Source of the DNA: JAKALD01 sp963817785
GTDB taxonomy: Bacteria; Pseudomonadota; Gammaproteobacteria; Burkholderiales; SG8-39
DNA length: 64,000 nt
Assembly: GCA_963817785.1 (NCBI GenBank)
Contig: CAWFPL010000007.1
Span: 62,001 to 126,000 of the forward strand
Direction of reading: 5' to 3'
Shown here: positions 15,689-24,656 of the stretch, piece by piece
Position numbering within the stretch: position 1 is the stretch's first letter
Layout of the letters: every line of letters begins with the position of its first letter
Program-made: the position numbers and the translations under genes
The notes under the pieces: model-generated
Database searches by the model: none
The model's input: the letters and a program-made list of their open reading frames with translations, nothing else
Told to the model about the DNA's origin: nothing

Positions 15689-16657
15689 ATGAAGACGACG
15701 TTCCTCGACTTCGAGCAGCCGATCGCCGAGCTCGAGCAGCGGATCGAGGAGCTGCGCTTCGTGCAGGACGATTCGGCGGTCGACATCTCCGAGGAGATCC
15801 AGCGCCTGGGTAAAAAGAGCCAGGCGCTGACCAAGGAGATCTACGCCAAGCTTTCCCCCTGGCAGGTCGCCCAGGTGGCGCGCCATCCGCAGCGCCCGTA
15901 CACGCTGGATTACGTCGGCATGCTGTTCACGCATTTCGAGGAGCTGCACGGTGACCGAACGTTCGCCGACGACCTGGCGATCGTCGGCGGACTCGCGCGC
16001 TTCAACGGCGAGCCTTGCATGGTGATCGGCCAGCAGAAGGGACGCGACACCAAGGAAAAGATCGCACGCAACTTCGGCATGCCGAAGCCCGAGGGCTATC
16101 GCAAGGCGCTGCGCCTGATGCAGCTGGCGGAAAAGTTCGGCCTGCCGGTGTTCACCTTCGTCGACACGCCTGGCGCCTATCCCGGTATCGATGCCGAGGA
16201 ACGCGGCCAATCGGAAGCGATCGGCCGCAACCTCTACGTCATGGCCGCGCTGCGCACGCCGATCATCGTCACCGTGATCGGCGAGGGGGGCTCGGGCGGC
16301 GCGCTCGCGATCGCGGTCGGCGACGTGACGCTGATGCTGCAGTACGCCACCTACTCGGTGATCTCGCCGGAGGGCTGCGCGTCGATCCTGTGGCGCAGCG
16401 CCGACATGGCGCCCGAGGCGGCGGAGGCGCTCGGCATCACCGCGAGTCGACTCAAGACGCTCGGCCTGATCGACAAGATCGTCAATGAGCCGCTCGGCGG
16501 CGCGCACCGCGACCCGCAGGCCACGGCGCAGGCACTGAAAAAGGCACTCGCCGAGGCGCTCAAGCAATTGCTGGGCAAAAAGCCGAAAGAGCTCGTCGAG
16601 GAACGCCTCGAGCGTCTGATGAGCTATGGCCGGTTCAAGGAAGCGGCCGAGCGCTAG
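15689..16657 (+). CDS. accA: Acetyl-CoA carboxylase carboxyltransferase subunit alpha
   Basis: With AccD (encoded at 37827-38696) forms the carboxyltransferase that moves CO2 from biotin to acetyl-CoA, the first step of fatty-acid synthesis. 322 residues is the normal length. It begins with MKTTFLDFEQPIAELEQRIE and contains DRTFADDLAIVGGLARF, VFTFVDTPGAYPGIDAEERG and the oxyanion-hole region GEGGSGGALAI. The -10-like TAGAAT 10 bases before the ATG suggests a short leader. Its 3' end overlaps the tilS start by 32 bases, as is common in this group. Confidence 0.97.
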   Translation: MKTTFLDFEQPIAELEQRIEELRFVQDDSAVDISEEIQRLGKKSQALTKEIYAKLSPWQVAQVARHPQRPYTLDYVGMLFTHFEELHGDRTFADDLAIVGGLARFNGEPCMVIGQQKGRDTKEKIARNFGMPKPEGYRKALRLMQLAEKFGLPVFTFVDTPGAYPGIDAEERGQSEAIGRNLYVMAALRTPIIVTVIGEGGSGGALAIAVGDVTLMLQYATYSVISPEGCASILWRSADMAPEAAEALGITASRLKTLGLIDKIVNEPLGGAHRDPQATAQALKKALAEALKQLLGKKPKELVEERLERLMSYGRFKEAAER

Positions 16658-18020
16658 CCCGCGCGCCGCGCCTGCGCCTGGCCGCGAGCTGCAGGCCGCC
16701 GCGCGCGCGGTTCTCGAGCAGCTCGATCTGCGCGAGCAGCGCCTCGCAGTGGGGCTTTCCGGCGGCGTGGATTCAGTGGTGCTGCTGCACGCCTTGCGCG
16801 AGCTGGCCCCGGAGCTGGGCTACCGGCTCTCGGCAGTCCATGTCCATCACGGCCTTTCCCCGTTTGCCGCGGACTGGCGGCGATTCTGCGCCGCGCTGTG
16901 CCGGCGCTGGCACGTCCCGTTCGCCTCGCGCCGCGTGGCAGTAGCGCGCAACGGCAAGGGGGTCGAGGCGGCGGCGCGCGAGGCGCGCTACGCGGCGTTC
17001 AGCGCGCTGCCGGTCGATGCCCTCGCGCTCGGCCACCAGCTGGATGACCAAGCCGAGACGGTGCTGCTCAACCTGCTGCGCGGCGCCGGCGTGCGCGGCG
17101 CGAGCGCGATGCGGCCGCTCGGTGCGCTGCGCACGCGGCACGGCGCGATGCCACTGCTGCGGCCGTTGCTCGGGGTGCCGCGCGAGACGATCGTCGAGTA
17201 CGCGTGCGCGTGCGGGCTGCAATGGGTAGACGACGAGTCGAACAGCGACCCCGCTCTGACGCGCAATTTCCTGCGCCTGGAAATCGCGCCGCGCCTGGCG
17301 CTGCGCTTCCCGAAGTGGCGCGAGAGCCTGGCGCGCGCGGCCCACCACTTTGCTGAAGCCGGGCTGCTGCTGAAGGCAGCGATGCACGAAGCAGGCGCGC
17401 GCTTGCGGGTGGCGCGCTTGCGCGCGGCCGAGCCGGCGTCCGCGCGCTTGCTGCTGCGCGAGTTCCTGGGCGCGCACGGGTTGCGGCCGCCGAGCACTGG
17501 CCGGCTCGCCGAAATGCTGCGCCAGATCCTCACCGCCGCGCCCGGTGCGCGCAGCGCTATCGCGCACGAGGACGCGGTGCTGCGCGTGTATCGGGGCGAG
17601 CTGCTGCTGACACGGACGGCTGCGGAGGCTGCGGAGGGATTCGCACCGATCCGCTGGTGGGGCGAGCGGCGCGTGCCGATTCCGGCGCTGCACGGCGAGC
17701 TGCGCTTTCGCACAACCCGCGGCGCGGGCATCGATCCCGCCCTGCTCGACGGCCAGCCGGTCACGATCCGCGCTCGGGCGGGCGGCGAGCGCCTGCAGCC
17801 GGATGCGCGCCGGCCGCGTCGCACTCTCAAGAATCTGTTCCAGGAAGCCGGCGTGCCGCCGTGGGAGCGCGACGCCTTGCCGCTGCTATTTTGCGGCACC
17901 ACCCTGATCTGGGTCCCTGGTCTGGGCGTCGATGCGTCGTTCCGTGCGAGCGCGCGCGCGGCAGGACTGCTGCCCGAGTGGCGCCGGTCCGAGGCGAGCG
18001 CGGCTCACCCCGCCGGTTGA
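16626..18020 (+). CDS. tilS: tRNA(Ile)-lysidine synthase
   Basis: Modifies C34 of the CAU-anticodon isoleucine tRNA with lysine so that it reads AUA; essential. 464 residues. The PP-loop ATPase motif is SGGVDS (45-50), followed by HVHHGLSP and LGHQLDDQAETVLLNLLRGAG, both diagnostic. The C-terminal domain includes RLQPDARRPRRTLKNLFQEA and VPPWERDALPLL, the tRNA-binding TilS_C domain. ATG 16626 overlaps accA by 32 bases; starts further in are possible since the first 20 residues are basic and poorly conserved in kind. Confidence 0.96.
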   Translation: MAGSRKRPSASPRAAPAPGRELQAAARAVLEQLDLREQRLAVGLSGGVDSVVLLHALRELAPELGYRLSAVHVHHGLSPFAADWRRFCAALCRRWHVPFASRRVAVARNGKGVEAAAREARYAAFSALPVDALALGHQLDDQAETVLLNLLRGAGVRGASAMRPLGALRTRHGAMPLLRPLLGVPRETIVEYACACGLQWVDDESNSDPALTRNFLRLEIAPRLALRFPKWRESLARAAHHFAEAGLLLKAAMHEAGARLRVARLRAAEPASARLLLREFLGAHGLRPPSTGRLAEMLRQILTAAPGARSAIAHEDAVLRVYRGELLLTRTAAEAAEGFAPIRWWGERRVPIPALHGELRFRTTRGAGIDPALLDGQPVTIRARAGGERLQPDARRPRRTLKNLFQEAGVPPWERDALPLLFCGTTLIWVPGLGVDASFRASARAAGLLPEWRRSEASAAHPAG

Positions 18021-18125
18021 GTTTTTCGCCTCACGGAGCCTGCGCGCGCGACGACGGCTGTCTCTGCGGGCATGCCGCGGAGCGCGCAACCCATTGTTGT
18101 TTTTACGAAAATCAATGCGATTTGG

Positions 18126-18134
18126 TGGTAAAAT
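18126..18134 (+). promoter_or_regulatory. Extended -10 promoter candidate for the ndk operon
   Basis: TGG-TAAAAT (18126-18134) fits the extended -10 form TGnTATAAT in an AT-rich patch. The predicted start near 18141 leaves about 32 bases before the ndk ATG. No good -35 was found at standard spacing, so this is tentative. Confidence 0.35.
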
Positions 18135-18172
18135 CAACGGTTATTTTTCCCAATACCCTAGGAGTCTCTGGA

Positions 18173-18598
18173 ATGGCGGTCGAAAGGACCCTCTCCATCA
18201 TCAAGCCCGATGCGGTGAAAAAGAACGTCATCGGCCAGATCAGTGCGCGTTTCGAGGCGGCAGGGCTGAAAGTCGTCGCGGCGCGCATGATGCATCTGTC
18301 GCGCGCCGAGGCCGAGGGGTTCTATGCGGTACACCGCGAGCGCCCGTTCTTCAAGGATCTGGTGGAGTTCATGATTTCGGGCCCGGTGATGGTGCAGGTG
18401 CTCGAAGGCGAGGCGGCGATCGTTCGCAACCGCGAGCTGATGGGCGCCACCGATCCGAAGAAGGCGGCCAAAGGGACCATCCGCGCCGACTTCGCCGACT
18501 CGATCGACGCCAACGCTGTGCACGGCTCGGACGGTGCCGAGACGGCGCGTGGCGAGATCGCCTATTTTTTCCCTGCCTGCGAGATCTTTTCGCGCTGA
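18173..18598 (+). CDS. ndk: Nucleoside diphosphate kinase
   Basis: Balances nucleoside triphosphate pools by phosphate exchange through a phosphohistidine. 141 residues, the family norm. It begins AVERTLSIIKPDAVKKNVIG. The active-site histidine is H117 in NAVHGSD, followed by the usual AETARGEIAYFF. AGGAG lies 8 bases before ATG 18173. It is the first gene of the conserved ndk-rlmN-pilW-rodZ-ispG-hisS-yfgM-bamB-der block. Confidence 0.98.
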   Translation: MAVERTLSIIKPDAVKKNVIGQISARFEAAGLKVVAARMMHLSRAEAEGFYAVHRERPFFKDLVEFMISGPVMVQVLEGEAAIVRNRELMGATDPKKAAKGTIRADFADSIDANAVHGSDGAETARGEIAYFFPACEIFSR

Positions 18599-18610
18599 AA
18601 CGGGCCCGTA

Positions 18611-19726
18611 ATGGCGATGAGCGCCAACCTGCTGGATTTCGACCCTGCTTCGCTGGAGCGGCTTTTTGCCGACCTGGGCGAGAAGCCGTTTCGTGCCCGG
18701 CAGGTCTTGCGCTGGATCCATCAGTACGGTGAGGCGGACTTCGCGCGCATGAGCGATCTGGCGAAAGGCCTGCGCGAGAAGCTGGCCGGAGTGGCGCAAG
18801 TGGCTGCGCCGCGGGTGGTCGGCGACAGCGTTGCCGAGGACGGCACGCGTAAGTGGTTGATCCAGGTCGACGGCGCCAATGCGGTCGAGGCGGTGTACAT
18901 CCCGGAGGCTGGCCGCGGCACGCTGTGCGTGTCGAGCCAGGCCGGCTGCGTGCTCGACTGCGCCTTCTGCTCGACCGGCAAGCAGGGCTTCAACCGCAAC
19001 CTGAGCACGGCGGAGATCATCGGCCAGCTGTGGATCGCCAACCGGCAGCTGGGGCGCGAACCCAAGGGTGAGCGCGTCGTGACCAACGTGGTGATGATGG
19101 GGATGGGCGAGCCGCTGCTCAATCTGGACCACGTGATCCCGGCCCTGCGGCTGATGCTCGACGACAACGCCTACGGGCTGTCGCGCCGCCGGGTGACGGT
19201 CTCGACCTCCGGCGTGATCCCGGGCATGGACCGCCTGCGCGACGCGTGTCCGGTGGCGCTCGCCGTGTCGCTGCACGCGCCCAACGACGCGTTGCGCGAC
19301 CGCCTGGTGCCGGTCAACCGGAAATACCCGATCCGCGACCTGCTGGCGGCCTGCCGGCGCTATCTGGAGAAGGCGCCGCGCGACTTCGTGACTTTCGAAT
19401 ACGTCATGCTCGAGGGCGTGAACGACGGCGACCAGTGCGCGCGCGAGCTCGTCGCGATCGCCGGGCAGGTGCCCTGCAAGTTCAACCTGATTCCGTTCAA
19501 TCCCTTCCCCAAGGCGGGCTTCCGGCGCTCCGATCCTGCGCGCATCCGGCGCTTCGCGGAGATCCTGCAGCGCTCGGGGGCCACCGTCACCACCCGCAAG
19601 ACCCGCGGCGACGCGATCGACGCGGCCTGCGGTCAGCTCGCCGGCGACGTCGCCGACCGCACGCGGCGCAGCCGGGGCGCGAACCCGGCGCGCAAGGTTC
19701 ACCCGATCACGGAGCTCCCCGCATGA
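18611..19726 (+). CDS. rlmN: 23S rRNA (adenine2503-C2)/tRNA (adenine37-C2) methyltransferase
   Basis: Radical-SAM enzyme methylating A2503 of 23S rRNA and A37 of some tRNAs. 371 residues. The iron-sulfur cysteines are C113, C117 and C120 (CVLDCAFC). VVMMGMGEPLLN, VTVSTSGVIPGMDRL and SLHAPND are family motifs. The second catalytic cysteine lies near residue 345 in DAIDAACGQL. It starts 12 bases after ndk and its stop overlaps the pilW start (ATGA). Confidence 0.97.
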   Translation: MAMSANLLDFDPASLERLFADLGEKPFRARQVLRWIHQYGEADFARMSDLAKGLREKLAGVAQVAAPRVVGDSVAEDGTRKWLIQVDGANAVEAVYIPEAGRGTLCVSSQAGCVLDCAFCSTGKQGFNRNLSTAEIIGQLWIANRQLGREPKGERVVTNVVMMGMGEPLLNLDHVIPALRLMLDDNAYGLSRRRVTVSTSGVIPGMDRLRDACPVALAVSLHAPNDALRDRLVPVNRKYPIRDLLAACRRYLEKAPRDFVTFEYVMLEGVNDGDQCARELVAIAGQVPCKFNLIPFNPFPKAGFRRSDPARIRRFAEILQRSGATVTTRKTRGDAIDAACGQLAGDVADRTRRSRGANPARKVHPITELPA

Positions 19727-20508
19727 AACGCTCGCTCGCATTCGCACTGCTCGCGCTGGTGGCCGGCTGCGCCACGCAAACGCCGTCCGAGAATGTGCCG
19801 TTGCCGGACACCGGGACGATCGTGGGCGAGCCGAGCAGCCCCCAAAACAGGGCCAAGCTTCACACCGAGCTGGCGTCGATGTATTTCCAGCGCGGCTCGA
19901 TCGCCGTGGCCCTGCAGGAGCTGCGCACGGCGGTGGCCGCCGATCCGACCTATGCGCCGGCGCACAGCATGCTCGGACTGGTGTACATGACCCTGCGCGA
20001 GAACCAGCTGGCCGAGGAAAGCTTTCAGCGCGCGCTGAAGTACGCGCCGAATGATCCGGACATCAATCACAACTACGGCACGTTCCTCTGTCAGACCGGG
20101 CACGAGCAGCAGTCGATCGCGTATTTCATGCGCGCGATTCGCGATCCCCTCTACAGGACGCCCGGCAAGTCCTACGCGTCCGCGGGCGTCTGCGAGATGC
20201 GAAGCGGCAAGACCAAGGAGGCCGAGCTGGACTTCGGGCGCGCCTTGACTCTGCAGCCGAACGAGCCGCTCGCGCTGCTGGAGTTCGGCGAGCTGCGCTA
20301 CAAGCAGGGCAATTATCTCGAGGCGCGCAAGCTGGTGCGGCGTTTCAACGAGATCGTCGGGCCCACGGCCGGCTCGCTGTGGCTGGCGCTGAGAGTGGAA
20401 CGCAAGCTCGGTCAGGCGGACGCGGAAGCGAATGATGCCGCCGAGCTCCGGCGCCGGTTCCCGGGTTCGCCCGAATACCAGCGGCTGCAACGCGGCGCCT
20501 ATGAGTGA
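19723..20508 (+). CDS. pilW: Type IV pilus biogenesis/stability lipoprotein PilW (PilF)
   Basis: Outer-membrane lipoprotein needed for assembling the PilQ secretin or stabilising pili. 261 residues. Signal peptide with lipobox VAGC, acylated C16. About six TPR units follow, beginning KLHTELASMYFQRGSIAVAL and including YAPNDPDINHNYGTFLCQTG. The start ATG overlaps the rlmN stop and the 3' end overlaps rodZ by 8 bases, so translation is coupled. Its place between rlmN and rodZ is the standard one for this gene and supports the call. Confidence 0.93.
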   Translation: MKRSLAFALLALVAGCATQTPSENVPLPDTGTIVGEPSSPQNRAKLHTELASMYFQRGSIAVALQELRTAVAADPTYAPAHSMLGLVYMTLRENQLAEESFQRALKYAPNDPDINHNYGTFLCQTGHEQQSIAYFMRAIRDPLYRTPGKSYASAGVCEMRSGKTKEAELDFGRALTLQPNEPLALLEFGELRYKQGNYLEARKLVRRFNEIVGPTAGSLWLALRVERKLGQADAEANDAAELRRRFPGSPEYQRLQRGAYE

Positions 20509-21454
20509 GGCGCTCTTCGGCCAGATGCCCGAGGAGCGGGCCGAGGTCCCGCCCTCCGACGCTCCGGCGCCCACGTCGGAACAGAGCGTCGGCGAGACCT
20601 TGGCGCTCGCCCGCAGGTCGCTCGGACTGTCGGTCGAGGACGTCGCGCATCAGCTCAAGTTCGGCGCCCGCCAGATCGAGGCCCTCGAGCAGGGCAAGTT
20701 CGACCGCCTGCACGGGGCCACCTTTGCGCGCGGCATGGTGCGCAGCTACGCGCGCCTGCTCAAGCTCGACCCCGATCCGCTGCTCGAGCGCATCGCCGGC
20801 CTCGTGGCGCCACCCGGGCCGATCACCGCGTCGATTTCCTTTCGGCGCCCGATCCCGTTCTCCGACACCGCACGGCGCACGAACTTCGCTTACGTCTTGC
20901 TCACGCTGGTGATACTGGCGGTCGGCGTGGCGGTCGCGTTCGAGTGGCATCAGGAGCGCAGCGCACGCCCCGCCCGGTTGGCGTTCGTTCCGGCGGCGCA
21001 GGCCCCGCTCAAGGCGCCGCACGCGCTGGCGAGCGCGGCGGCGCCGACCGTCGTCGCGCCCGAAACCGTGACTGCAGCCGCGGCGACCACCGCCGCGCCA
21101 GCCGCGGCCACCACGTCCGTCCCGAGCCCCGCAGGCGCGCCGGCAGCGGAGCCGGTCGTCGCCGCGTTGACGCCCGCGGCGCCGGCGACCGAGGTCAAGC
21201 CCGCGGCGCAACCGGGCATGCGGCGTATCGTGCTCAGCTTCGACCAGGAGGCGTGGGTGCAGGTGAAGGACGCGAGCGGCAAGGCGTTGCTGTCGCAGCT
21301 CAGCCCGGCGGGCACGCGCAAGGTCATCGAAGGCGAGGCGCCGTTCTCGCTGGTGATCGGCAACGCGCAGCACGTGCGTGTGACCTATGACGAGAAACCG
21401 ATCGACCTGACGCCGTACATCAAGGTCGAGGTAGCGCGCTTGACGCTGGACTGA
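20501..21454 (+). CDS. rodZ: Cell-shape protein RodZ-like (HTH domain plus DUF4115)
   Basis: Bitopic membrane protein linking MreB filaments to the elongation machinery. 317 residues from ATG 20501. A cytoplasmic XRE-type helix-turn-helix spans about 30-90 (LGLSVEDVAHQLKFGARQIE). One membrane helix lies at 130-148. A low-complexity Ala/Pro/Thr linker spans about 170-240. A C-terminal periplasmic DUF4115 domain begins RRIVLSFDQEAWVQVKDASG. Its start overlaps pilW. The long alanine-rich linker is typical and explains several spurious frames here. Confidence 0.93.
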   Translation: MSEALFGQMPEERAEVPPSDAPAPTSEQSVGETLALARRSLGLSVEDVAHQLKFGARQIEALEQGKFDRLHGATFARGMVRSYARLLKLDPDPLLERIAGLVAPPGPITASISFRRPIPFSDTARRTNFAYVLLTLVILAVGVAVAFEWHQERSARPARLAFVPAAQAPLKAPHALASAAAPTVVAPETVTAAAATTAAPAAATTSVPSPAGAPAAEPVVAALTPAAPATEVKPAAQPGMRRIVLSFDQEAWVQVKDASGKALLSQLSPAGTRKVIEGEAPFSLVIGNAQHVRVTYDEKPIDLTPYIKVEVARLTLD

Positions 21455-21456
21455 GC

Positions 21457-22725
21457 ATGGCTGCCGGGGTTCGTCGCATTTCCAAGAGCGTCATGATCGG
21501 CGGCATCGCCGTCGGCGGCGGCGCACCGATTGTGGTGCAGTCGATGACCAATACCGACACCGCGGACGCCGCGGCGACCGCGCAGCAGGTGTTCGACTTG
21601 TGGCGCGCGGGTTCGGAATTGGTGCGCGTGACGGTCAATACCCCGGAGGCGGCTGCGCAGGTCGCGCACATCCGCGAGCGCCTCGACGCGATGGGCTGCG
21701 ACGTGCCGCTGGTGGGCGACTTTCACTTCAACGGACACAAGCTGCTGCGCCGCTATCCCGAGTGCGCGCAGGCGCTGGCCAAGTATCGGATCAATCCCGG
21801 CAACGTCGGCCACGGCAACAAGCGCGACGAGCAGTTCGCGACCATGATCGAGATCGCGGCGCGCTACCGCAAGCCGGTGCGCATCGGGGTGAACTGGGGC
21901 AGTCTCGACCCGGAGCTGCTGGCGCGCATGATGGACGAGAACGCCGCGCGCGCCGCGCCAGTCGCCGCGGGCGAGGTGATGCGCGAAGCGCTGATCCGCT
22001 CGGCGCTCGATTCGGCGGCGCAGGCCGAGCGGTGGGGGCTGCCGGCCGACGCCATTGTCGTTTCTTGCAAAGTAAGCGGCGTGCAGGACCTGATTGCGCT
22101 GTATCGCGAGCTCGCGCGCCGCTGCGCCTACGCGCTGCATCTCGGCCTGACCGAAGCCGGCATGGGCTCCAAGGGCATCGTCGCTTCCGCCGCGGCGCTC
22201 GCCGTGCTGCTGCAGGAGGGCATCGGCGACACGATCCGCGTCTCGCTGACGCCCGAGCCCGGGGGCGAGCGCACGCGCGAGGTCATCGTTGCGCAGGAGC
22301 TGCTGCAGACCATGGGCCTGCGCGCGTTCGCGCCGATGGTGACCGCCTGCCCCGGCTGCGGCCGTACCACGAGTACCTACTTCCAGCAGCTCGCCGACAC
22401 GATCCAGTCCTACCTGCGCGCCCAGATGCCGCTTTGGCGCGAGCGTTACCCCGGCGTCGAGGACCTGCGCGTGGCGGTCATGGGATGCGTGGTGAACGGC
22501 CCCGGGGAGTCCAAGCACGCGGACATCGGCATCAGCCTGCCTGGCACGAACGAGGTGCCGGTCGCGCCGGTGTACGTCGACGGCGCGAAGACGGTGACCC
22601 TCAGGGGCGAGCGCATCGCCGAGGAGTTCCAGGCGCTGGTCGAGGACTACGTCAGGCGCAACTTCGGCCCCGGTGCGCCGCGCCGCAGGGCGCTGCCCAC
22701 GCCGATACCGGTCAAGGCGGTGTGA
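21457..22725 (+). CDS. ispG: 4-hydroxy-3-methylbut-2-enyl diphosphate synthase (flavodoxin)
   Basis: Penultimate step of the non-mevalonate isoprenoid pathway; a [4Fe-4S] enzyme. 422 residues, the length typical of beta/gammaproteobacterial GcpE with its small insert. The N-terminal TIM barrel has GGAPIVVQSMTNTDTADA and RINPGNVGHGNK. The cluster ligands are in ACPGCGRTT (about C298/C301) and MGCVVNGPGESKHADIG (about C344), with the conserved Glu in NGPGE. It follows rodZ by 2 bases. Confidence 0.97.
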   Translation: MAAGVRRISKSVMIGGIAVGGGAPIVVQSMTNTDTADAAATAQQVFDLWRAGSELVRVTVNTPEAAAQVAHIRERLDAMGCDVPLVGDFHFNGHKLLRRYPECAQALAKYRINPGNVGHGNKRDEQFATMIEIAARYRKPVRIGVNWGSLDPELLARMMDENAARAAPVAAGEVMREALIRSALDSAAQAERWGLPADAIVVSCKVSGVQDLIALYRELARRCAYALHLGLTEAGMGSKGIVASAAALAVLLQEGIGDTIRVSLTPEPGGERTREVIVAQELLQTMGLRAFAPMVTACPGCGRTTSTYFQQLADTIQSYLRAQMPLWRERYPGVEDLRVAVMGCVVNGPGESKHADIGISLPGTNEVPVAPVYVDGAKTVTLRGERIAEEFQALVEDYVRRNFGPGAPRRRALPTPIPVKAV

Positions 22726-22738
22726 ACCGCCGGTTCCG

Positions 22739-24010
22739 ATGAGCGCGACCATCCAAGCCGTTCGCGGCATGAACGACGTATTGCCCGAAGAAGCCCGCTT
22801 GTGGCTCGACTTCGAGGCCCGGGTGCAGGCGTGGCTGGAGCGTTATGGCTACCACAACATCCGCATGCCGCTGGTCGAGCCGACGCAGCTGTTTCGTCGC
22901 GCGATCGGAGAGGCGACCGATATCGTCGAGAAGGAGATGTACTCCTGGCGCGACGAGCTGAACGGCGAGGACCTGACGCTGCGGCCCGAAGGCACGGCTT
23001 CCTGCGTGCGCGCCGCCATCGAGCACAACTTGCTCTACGAGGGGCCGAAGCGTCTTTGGTATGCCGGCCCGATGTACCGCCACGAGCGGCCGCAGAAGGG
23101 GCGCTATCGCCAGTTCTACCAGTACGGCGCCGAGGCGCTCGGCTACGCGGGCCCGGACGTGGATGCCGAGCTGGTGGTGATGTGCGCGCGGTTGTGGCGC
23201 GAGCTCGGGCTCGAGGGCATACGCCTCGAGTTGAACACCATCGGCTCGCCCGAGGAGCGCGCGCGCTACCGCACGGATCTGGTCAGGCACCTCGAGGCAA
23301 ACGTCGACCGGCTGGACGCCGATGCGAAGCGACGCATGTACACCAACCCGTTGCGCGTGCTCGATTCGAAGAACCCGCTGGTGCAGCAGGCGCTGTCGGG
23401 CGCGCCGACGCTGACCGACTATCTGGGCGAGGCGTCGTTGGCGCATTTCGCGGATCTCCGCAGGCTGCTCGCGTCGGCCGGGGTCGAATACGTCATCAAT
23501 CCTCGCCTGGTGCGCGGGCTGGACTACTACAACCTCACCGTATTCGAATGGGTCTCCGATGCACTCGGGGCTCAGGGCACGGTCTGCGGCGGAGGCCGCT
23601 ATGACGGCCTGTTTGCGCAAATCGGCGGCAAACCCACCCCGGCAGCCGGCTTTGCGATGGGCGTCGAGCGCCTGATCGCGCTGCTTCAGCAGGTGCGCGG
23701 CGCGCCCCGGCCGGGGCCGCATGCCTACGTGGTGTTTCAGGGCAGCGGCACGCTCGAGTACGCTTTCACGCTCGCCGACGAGTTGCGCGCTGCCGGATTT
23801 GCGGTCGTGCAGCACGCCGGCGGCGGCAGCTTCAAGTCGCAGATGAAAAAGGCCGACGCGAGTGGAGCGAAGCTCGCGCTGATCGTCGGCGAGGACGAGC
23901 TTGCCGCCGGCGAGGTGACCGCCAAGCCGCTGCGCACCGCGCAGCCGCAGCAGCGCGTGCCGCGCGGCGCGCTGGCGCGGCGTCTTAGCGAATTTCTCCA
24001 GGACAGCTAA
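22739..24010 (+). CDS. hisS: Histidyl-tRNA synthetase
   Basis: Class II synthetase charging tRNA-His. 423 residues from ATG 22739. QAVRGMNDVLPEEARLW opens the protein, YEGPKRLWYAGPMYRHERPQ is motif 2, and VRGLDYYNLTVFEW and GGGRYDGL are the HisA and ATP-site motifs. The C-terminal anticodon-binding domain (about 325-423) ends in RVPRGALARRLSEFL. It lies in its standard place between ispG and yfgM. Confidence 0.98.
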   Translation: MSATIQAVRGMNDVLPEEARLWLDFEARVQAWLERYGYHNIRMPLVEPTQLFRRAIGEATDIVEKEMYSWRDELNGEDLTLRPEGTASCVRAAIEHNLLYEGPKRLWYAGPMYRHERPQKGRYRQFYQYGAEALGYAGPDVDAELVVMCARLWRELGLEGIRLELNTIGSPEERARYRTDLVRHLEANVDRLDADAKRRMYTNPLRVLDSKNPLVQQALSGAPTLTDYLGEASLAHFADLRRLLASAGVEYVINPRLVRGLDYYNLTVFEWVSDALGAQGTVCGGGRYDGLFAQIGGKPTPAAGFAMGVERLIALLQQVRGAPRPGPHAYVVFQGSGTLEYAFTLADELRAAGFAVVQHAGGGSFKSQMKKADASGAKLALIVGEDELAAGEVTAKPLRTAQPQQRVPRGALARRLSEFLQDS

Positions 24011-24012
24011 CC

Positions 24013-24654
24013 ATGGCATTCGAAAACCTAGATCTCGAAGAGCAGGAACAGCTTGCCGCGCTGAAGGCGTGGTGGAATGACAACGGTAACCTGGTGCTGC
24101 TGGTCGTCATGGCGGCCGTGATCGCGTTTGCGGGATGGCGGGGATGGCAGTGGTATCAGCGCACGCAGGCCGCGCAGGCCAGCGTGCTGTACGAGGCGCT
24201 GCAAGAGGCGGTCCGCACCGGCAACGCGAGTGGGGTGCACGATGCGGGCGGCGCCTTGCTCGAGAAATATCCGCGCACGCTCTACGCGTCGATGGCGGCG
24301 CTCACATCCGCGCGCTTCGATTTCGACCATGGCGATCTGAAGAACGCCGAAGCGCAGCTGCAGTGGGTGGCGGAACGCTCTGGCTCGGAGGAGTACAGGG
24401 ACCTGGCCCGCGTTCGCCTGGCGGCGGTGCTGCTCGACCGCAAGGCGTACGACGAGGCGCTCAAGGTGCTCGACGCCAAGCATGCAAAGGCGTTCGACGC
24501 GCAGTACACCGCGCTCAAGGGCGACATCATGGTCGCCAAGAAGCAGCCCGCGGACGCCAAGGCGGCGTACCGGCTCGCACTGCAGGAGGCCGATCCGAAG
24601 GACGAAGCCTTCCGTGACAGCGTGCAGATGCGGCTCGACGCGCTCGGAGACTGA
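24013..24654 (+). CDS. yfgM: YfgM family TPR protein (SecYEG-associated, ancillary)
   Basis: Inner-membrane protein with a periplasmic TPR-like domain; the E. coli homologue sits at the SecYEG translocon beside PpiD. 213 residues. The N-terminus MAFENLDLEEQEQLAALKAW is cytosolic, one helix spans about 25-43, and the rest is helical repeat. It starts 2 bases after hisS and ends 2 bases before bamB, the standard order. Function is inferred from E. coli. Confidence 0.9.
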   Translation: MAFENLDLEEQEQLAALKAWWNDNGNLVLLVVMAAVIAFAGWRGWQWYQRTQAAQASVLYEALQEAVRTGNASGVHDAGGALLEKYPRTLYASMAALTSARFDFDHGDLKNAEAQLQWVAERSGSEEYRDLARVRLAAVLLDRKAYDEALKVLDAKHAKAFDAQYTALKGDIMVAKKQPADAKAAYRLALQEADPKDEAFRDSVQMRLDALGD

Positions 24655-24656
24655 CG